From IMG/VR virus record IMGVR_UViG_3300032322_003144, positions 1 to 33,723 of that record: a DNA stretch of 33,723 bases; one strand, given 5' to 3'. A model generated the notes under the pieces. It did not search any database. It had not been told where the DNA came from and saw only the letters and a program-made list of their open reading frames with translations. Numbering within the stretch: position 1 is the first letter of the stretch; each line of letters starts with the position of its first letter. The DNA is from a virus. A program made the translations under genes and the position numbers. Shown here piece after piece: positions 29,701 through 33,723 of the stretch.

Positions 29701-30951
29701 ATGCCAGCGATACGTCGCCAGGAGTCCTGGTCAGAAGCTCTAAGAACATCGGTGCGCAGCAGCACCGCCAAAGGCTGGAACGTTTACGAGTTCCGCGGCC
29801 AGGTGCGACTAGAGCTCCGTTACCCAGACCAGCCCAAGCAGACCGTCTTCCTTCCTTTCGACTGGGCCAAAGCGTCAGTTGGTGATGTTCTCACCCGTGT
29901 ACGCAATATCTACCCACTGGTTGCAGAGGGGCACACCCTGAAGGCCGCAGCTGAGATTGCTGATGGCAAAGCACCAAAGCCAGTCATGGACTGGGCTGGC
30001 GCCGTTGAGAGGTTCCGAGTGCAAAAGATGGAGCACGGCCGTGCGGTCAAGCAGGTCACGTGGGACCACAGCTACGCGCCTGTGATTGCCGATGCCGTTG
30101 CGGCGCTTACCAGCCAGAAGGCACCAACGTCACCCGCCAATTTGCTGGATCAGATGATCCGGCAGTGGGCTACGGGAAGTCGGACGAGACAGATTCGGGC
30201 TCAGTCCCTATCGCAGTTTCTGCGCTACTGCGTTAATCGCGAGGGATTCCCGGCGATGTGGCTGCCTCCCACCGATCTCCGCGCGCACATTGGCAGCAGG
30301 CCCACACAAGATCTCAACCGCAGTAAGGGGGATCCAATCGAGGATCAACAGATCATCAACCTCCTGGCTTCCTTGCCCGTCGATGCGGCGGGTGGGCGAT
30401 GGGCAGAAGCGGTGCGGCTTCTGGCCGAACTCGGCCTGAGACCGATCGAGCTCCTGCACCTCTCGGTGCAAAAGGACCGCAGCACCGGCCAGCACTACTG
30501 GTGGTGCAGCTATCGGAAGCGCAGCGGCGGCGGCGACACCGAACCGCGGCGAGTGCATCCGCTGCCGTTGGTGGATTCAGAAGGCACGGTGCAGCAGTGG
30601 AACCTGATGGGGCGGTGGCAGGCGGGCTTGATCGAGCTCCCGCCGTTAAGTAGCGGAACCGGCGCTGGCGATGCGATCGGGACATACCTCAACCGCCAGC
30701 ACGGCTGGTGCAGCCTCAAAGCGCTCCTGGCTGCCAAGGGTGAGCGGCTAGTGCCCTACAGCTTCCGGCACAGCTACAGCCTGCGTGGCCACTTGCGCGG
30801 CATCGATGCCGGGTCGGTGGCATTGAGCATGGGTCACAGCTTCGAGGTTCACTGCCGCGCGTATCCCTGGGCAAGCCACTCAGGAACGGCTGCGGCCTTC
30901 GAGCGGGCGAACGCAGCGCTCCTCGGGGTTGATCTTTCTGCTGCCCAGTAA
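29701..30951 (+). CDS. int: Tyrosine-family integrase
   Basis: 416 residues from the ATG at 29701. The catalytic domain (about 220-400) shows LLAELGLRPIELLHLS (first Arg), then YSFRHSYSLRGH (H/R-x-x-S/R pair), SMGHSFEVHCRAYPWAS (His and the Tyr nucleophile). The N-terminal part (RLELRYPDQPKQTVFLPFDW, VPVA-type core-binding helices) fits a cyanobacterial integrase with an arm-binding domain. It should recombine the att core at 29520-29563 with the host tRNA-Pro gene. It lies next to its own site, as is usual. Confidence 0.9.
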   Translation: MPAIRRQESWSEALRTSVRSSTAKGWNVYEFRGQVRLELRYPDQPKQTVFLPFDWAKASVGDVLTRVRNIYPLVAEGHTLKAAAEIADGKAPKPVMDWAGAVERFRVQKMEHGRAVKQVTWDHSYAPVIADAVAALTSQKAPTSPANLLDQMIRQWATGSRTRQIRAQSLSQFLRYCVNREGFPAMWLPPTDLRAHIGSRPTQDLNRSKGDPIEDQQIINLLASLPVDAAGGRWAEAVRLLAELGLRPIELLHLSVQKDRSTGQHYWWCSYRKRSGGGDTEPRRVHPLPLVDSEGTVQQWNLMGRWQAGLIELPPLSSGTGAGDAIGTYLNRQHGWCSLKALLAAKGERLVPYSFRHSYSLRGHLRGIDAGSVALSMGHSFEVHCRAYPWASHSGTAAAFERANAALLGVDLSAAQ

Positions 30952-31452
30952 CCAGCGGCCAGCATCGAAGACATCCACCAGCAGCGGATCTGGCAACCGT
31001 GGCGCAGGAGAAGCAGGACCTCGTTCAGGCTGACAGGGGAAACCTCATCGATTCAAGGTGACTCTGAGCGGCCCGATGGGTTGCAGGGAGCCTGCGACCT
31101 GCGGAGCGGATGGCTTGGGGCTAATTACGACACCGCACGGCTACGTCCGGCAGCGGCCATCCTTCAGCGTGCCACGGCTGGGCCGTGGCCTGCATCGGCC
31201 AGCCGCCGCCGCCCTCCGCTCTGGGGCCGGTTAATTGGGGGTGGAAGGCAGGGCCACTTCCCCGCGGCTGCGGTGGCCAGGCATTCGCCCGCGTTGATGG
31301 GGAAGGGGAAGGTTCCAAGTTTCCTCGCGCGGCTGCGCGGCCGGTTGGCTATTCAGAGCTGAATCTGGTGGAGCTGCTTATCAATTGCAGATCCCTCCGA
31401 GCATGGCCAGGTTTTGCAAAGATCCATTGCCCTGCAGCGGCTCTGCCGGCTC
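30952..31452. other. Stretch without a supported gene
   Basis: Contains a strong hairpin GCCACGG-CTGGG-CCGTGGC (31171-31189) without T-tract, so not a typical terminator. Open frames (for example 31185-31637) have Pro/Ala/Arg-rich, low-complexity translations; none is called. Confidence 0.45.
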
Positions 31453-31477
31453 ACAAGTGCACTTGTACTGGTAGAAT
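31453..31477 (+). promoter_or_regulatory. Palindromic operator with candidate promoter
   Basis: ACAAGTGCACTTGT (31453-31466) is a perfect 14-bp palindrome, followed at 31472-31477 by a TAGAAT -10-like box. The palindrome occupies the spacer and -35 area, as a repressor site would. It lies 127 bp before the SLOG gene at 31604 and likely controls the following recombination operon. Confidence 0.6.
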
Positions 31478-31603
31478 AAGGGCTGCGCCAAAGGCCCCTA
31501 GCTCATCGCCTGCGGTAATCCAATTCCCTGATCTCGCCAGCACTGCCGCTGTTCTTTTTGCGGTGTGTTGCCCCGATTGGTTGTCACCTCTGGCAGCTGA
31601 TTC

Positions 31604-32101
31604 ATGGATCTTTATCTCTCATCTAGCCCTGAAATAGCCTCATCCCGTTCATTGGTGATCGCGGCCGGAGGCGGCCGTGATCTGGCCTGGCCCCAGCAGC
31701 GGGTTGCCGCTGAGCTGCTCGCCCGCAGCGGTGGCCGGCTGGTGCATTTGCTCCTCCATGGCGGTGCCCGCGGCGCTGATGCCGCCATTGGTCGCGCTGC
31801 CCAGCAGCTGGGTTGGTCAGCTCTGGTTATGCCAGCTAAATGGCAGCTCCACGGCCGGGCCGCTGGGCCAATTCGTAATCGGGCTCTGCTCGAGCAGGCC
31901 ATTGCCCGGGCCGTCGCCCACAGCTCACCAAGCTGCCTCACCTCAGTGCAGGTAGTCGCCTTCCCCGGTGGCCCAGGCACCGCCTCGCTGGTGAGAGAAG
32001 CCCGCCGCATGGCATCCCATTCCCCGGTGCCGATCTCAGTGGCCGAGGTCAGCCCATCAGCAGGGCTCTGGGCCGTGCCGGCTGGCGTCGGCCGCTCCTG
32101 A
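31604..32101 (+). CDS. SLOG-domain protein (DUF2493/YspA-like)
   Basis: 165 residues. The order VIAAGGGRDLAWP, HLLLHGGARGADAAIGRAA, VMPAKWQLHGRAAGPIRN and VVAFPGGPGTASLVREAR matches the DUF2493/YspA group, which has a Rossmann-like nucleotide-binding fold. Members bind nucleotides or nucleotide-derived ligands; exact reactions are mostly unknown. It leads the plus-strand Gp157-Rad52 group and starts 32 bp before the stop-free region used by the next gene. It might be involved in nucleotide sensing. Assignment to the family is firm, function not. Confidence 0.85.
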   Translation: MDLYLSSSPEIASSRSLVIAAGGGRDLAWPQQRVAAELLARSGGRLVHLLLHGGARGADAAIGRAAQQLGWSALVMPAKWQLHGRAAGPIRNRALLEQAIARAVAHSSPSCLTSVQVVAFPGGPGTASLVREARRMASHSPVPISVAEVSPSAGLWAVPAGVGRS

Positions 32102-32177
32102 TCTCCCAGCGCCACAAGCCTTTGGCGCCCCTGGCGCTCCGTTCCGTTCTTTCCATACCCATCGCCTTCTCACCGTC

Positions 32178-32810
32178 ATGGCTGTTCTCACCCCCATCCC
32201 TGCTCCAGTCGCTGCCCCTGCCCCAGCGGAGACCCCCTCGGCAACAGGCCCCGCCTGCTCCCTGCAGCGCTCTGGTTCCCTTTGGCAGCTGGGCAGCGAG
32301 GCACAGGAGCTCACCGCCGCCATCGGCCAGCTGGCCGAGCAGCTGGAAGCTGATGATCCCGAGCGGCGGGCCCTGGCCCTGGCCGAGCTGGAGGCCGCAC
32401 TTCTGGCAGAAGAGGGCAATAAGAAGGCCCTCTCCGCCAAGGCCGATGCCACCTGCTGGGTGATTGAGCATCTGCGCGGCCAGGCCACTTACCGCCAGCA
32501 GCAAGCCAAGCGGCTCGCCGATCTGGCCCGTAGTGATGCCGGCCGGGCTGATGCGCTGGAGGAATCGCTGGTGTTTGTTCTCACCCAGCTGCAGCCGGCG
32601 GCTACGCGGTTCTCCTTCCCCGATCACGAGCTCACAAGCCGCAAGACCCAGGCGGTAGTGATCGACGACGAAGAGGCCCTCGATGCCGAGTGGCTCACCT
32701 TCTCCACCACAAGTAAGCCGGACAAGAACGCCATCAAGGAAGCCCTTAAAGCCGGCCGCCAGATCACCGGCGCCCAGCTGCTCAACCGCCGCTCCTGGCG
32801 CATCCACTGA
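32178..32810 (+). CDS. Gp157-like phage protein
   Basis: 210 residues. The central coiled coil (from about 50 to 130: LTAAIGQLAEQLEADD, IEHLRGQATYRQQQAKRLADLA, LEESLVFVLTQLQP) and the end FSFPDHELTSRKTQAVVIDDEE, KNAIKEALKAGRQITGAQL match the siphovirus Gp157 family, often encoded near recombinases. Function unknown, possibly a recombination helper. It is followed after 109 bp by the Rad52-family gene. Confidence 0.85.
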   Translation: MAVLTPIPAPVAAPAPAETPSATGPACSLQRSGSLWQLGSEAQELTAAIGQLAEQLEADDPERRALALAELEAALLAEEGNKKALSAKADATCWVIEHLRGQATYRQQQAKRLADLARSDAGRADALEESLVFVLTQLQPAATRFSFPDHELTSRKTQAVVIDDEEALDAEWLTFSTTSKPDKNAIKEALKAGRQITGAQLLNRRSWRIH

Positions 32811-32919
32811 CCGGAGGGGGGCAGAGCCCCCCGCGACATGGCCCGCTGCAGTGGCGGGCCCCTTCTTCCTGATCCGATTTCACTCCTCTCTTTTTCTCGC
32901 TCCACCGCTTCCCATCGCC

Positions 32920-33723
32920 ATGACAGTCGCCGCTCCTTCCGCCAATGGGTCCAGCACCAGCAGCCGTCCCGCAGCGCTTCGTCCGGCCCAGCGGCCGCCC
33001 TCCGCTCTGGAGGTGATCCGCTCAGCTGACCGGGCTGATACGGAGACAGCAGCAAACCCACCATCAGCCGCAGCGCCGCAAGTCCTCCAGGCTCAGCCCC
33101 TTGGCTTCTCCCCCGAGCAGCTCGCCGCCCTGGCCGCTCCGCTGGATCGGGCCAAAGTCCGCCAGCGGGAGCAGGGCCGCAGCCGAGTGAGCTATCTGGA
33201 GGGTTGGCAAGTAATCGCGGAAGCCAACCGCATCTTTGGTTTTGATGGCTGGCAGCGCCAAACCATCGCCGTCCGCTGCGTTGCCCAGGCCGAACGAACC
33301 ATCGGCAGAGATCAGAAGCCCGGCTGGGGCGTCACCTACACCGCCCGCGTCCGCATCACCGTCACAGCCGGAGGTCTTACGCCCCTGGTTCGAGAAGGCA
33401 CCGGCGCTGGCCACGGCATCGACGTCGACTTGGGCCAGGCCCATGAGTCCGCCATCAAGGAGGCCGAGACCGATGCGATGAAAAGAGCGCTGATGACCTT
33501 TGGCAATCCCTTTGGTCTGGCGCTCTATGACAAGCAGCAGCGGCAGGTCACGAGTTCCGCGTCTCCGCATGAGCGCCCAACAGGCCAGCCCCGGCTGAGC
33601 GGGCCTGCATCCCATAGGCAATCAACTGCGGCAGCCAATGCTGAGCCCAAAGGCATGGATGCAGGCTCTCCACATCAGCAGGATCCAGGGCTACTCCCCC
33701 TCGATTCGGCCGCAATCCGCGCA
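32920..33723 (+). CDS. Rad52-family recombinase (partial)
   Basis: 268 codons from the ATG at 32920 are open to the window edge, so the C-terminus is missing. After a disordered, Ala/Pro-rich first 70 residues comes the Rad52/22 core: LDRAKVRQREQGRSRVSYL, EGWQVIAEANRIFGFDGWQR, TARVRITVTAGG, REGTGAGHGIDV, AHESAIKEAETDAMKRALMTFGNPFGLALYD. These are annealing proteins that catalyse strand annealing in phage recombination. The rest (from about 210) is Ser/Pro/Gln-rich and probably a linker to the SSB-binding tail. Likely works with the RecB-like nuclease and the SSB-like protein. Confidence 0.9.
   Translation, partial: MTVAAPSANGSSTSSRPAALRPAQRPPSALEVIRSADRADTETAANPPSAAAPQVLQAQPLGFSPEQLAALAAPLDRAKVRQREQGRSRVSYLEGWQVIAEANRIFGFDGWQRQTIAVRCVAQAERTIGRDQKPGWGVTYTARVRITVTAGGLTPLVREGTGAGHGIDVDLGQAHESAIKEAETDAMKRALMTFGNPFGLALYDKQQRQVTSSASPHERPTGQPRLSGPASHRQSTAAANAEPKGMDAGSPHQQDPGLLPLDSAAIRA

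Noticed and set aside
31185-31637. 150-residue plus-strand frame
   Set aside because: Pro/Ala/Gly-rich and overlaps the palindromic promoter region and the start of the better SLOG gene.
32049-32807. 252-residue minus-strand frame
   Set aside because: Antisense to the Gp157-like gene, which matches its family pattern.

Overview
The window looks like about 34 kb of a temperate tailed-phage genome, or a phage-derived element, from a GC-rich unicellular cyanobacterium of the Synechococcus/Cyanobium type. The phage assignment is strong: terminase, DUF4055-type portal, scaffold, capsid, lysis genes, primase-helicase, antirepressor, integrase and Rad52 are all recognisable. The host assignment is an inference from base composition, a sigma factor of cyanobacterial style and HIP1 octamers (GCGATCGC at 6413-6420 and 23678-23685).

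Layout. Positions 20819-1 (minus strand, read right to left) form the packaging and morphogenesis module: a small phage protein, a resolvase-like protein, small and large terminase, a sigma-70-like factor, portal, a connector-like protein, a LysM protein, a basic protein and a scaffold, then major capsid, a decoration-like protein and a partial HeH/LEM-like protein. Three plus-strand blocks interrupt it: (a) 2215-9442, with lysis genes (L,D-transpeptidase-like, holin-like), small proteins and an AT-richer two-gene SIR2/PIN cassette; (b) a VapBC pair at 10826-11427; (c) an AT-richer tandem alpha/beta hydrolase with C-terminal membrane helices at 15055-17052. Blocks b and c, and the SIR2/PIN pair, read as accessory cargo.

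Positions 20916-24739 (minus) hold replication genes: a RecB/Cas4-like nuclease, a primase-helicase fusion and a ribbon-helix-helix protein. Between nuclease and primase-helicase is a 365-bp array of twelve 9-bp iterons, the best candidate for a replication origin. From 24877 to 29142 (plus) is an early/regulatory block: XRE-like regulator, an SSB-like protein with a canonical acidic tail, a Bro-N antirepressor and an excisionase-like protein.

At 29303-29675 lies an attP-like site: the 3' half of a tRNA-Pro(UGG) gene flanked by short repeats resembling integrase arm sites, followed by a tyrosine integrase. Phage genes lie on both sides, suggesting an unintegrated (circular or virion) phage form. 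After it comes a plus-strand recombination operon (SLOG/DUF2493, Gp157-like, Rad52 family, cut by the window end) behind a palindromic operator-promoter.

The most interesting item is the SIR2-deoxyribosyltransferase-like-HEPN protein plus a PIN-like nuclease (3180-6159), a candidate anti-phage system carried by the phage. I cannot place it in any named system. Next are the dual hydrolase, the iteron array and the attP. No homology search was run: all family names come from reading motifs.
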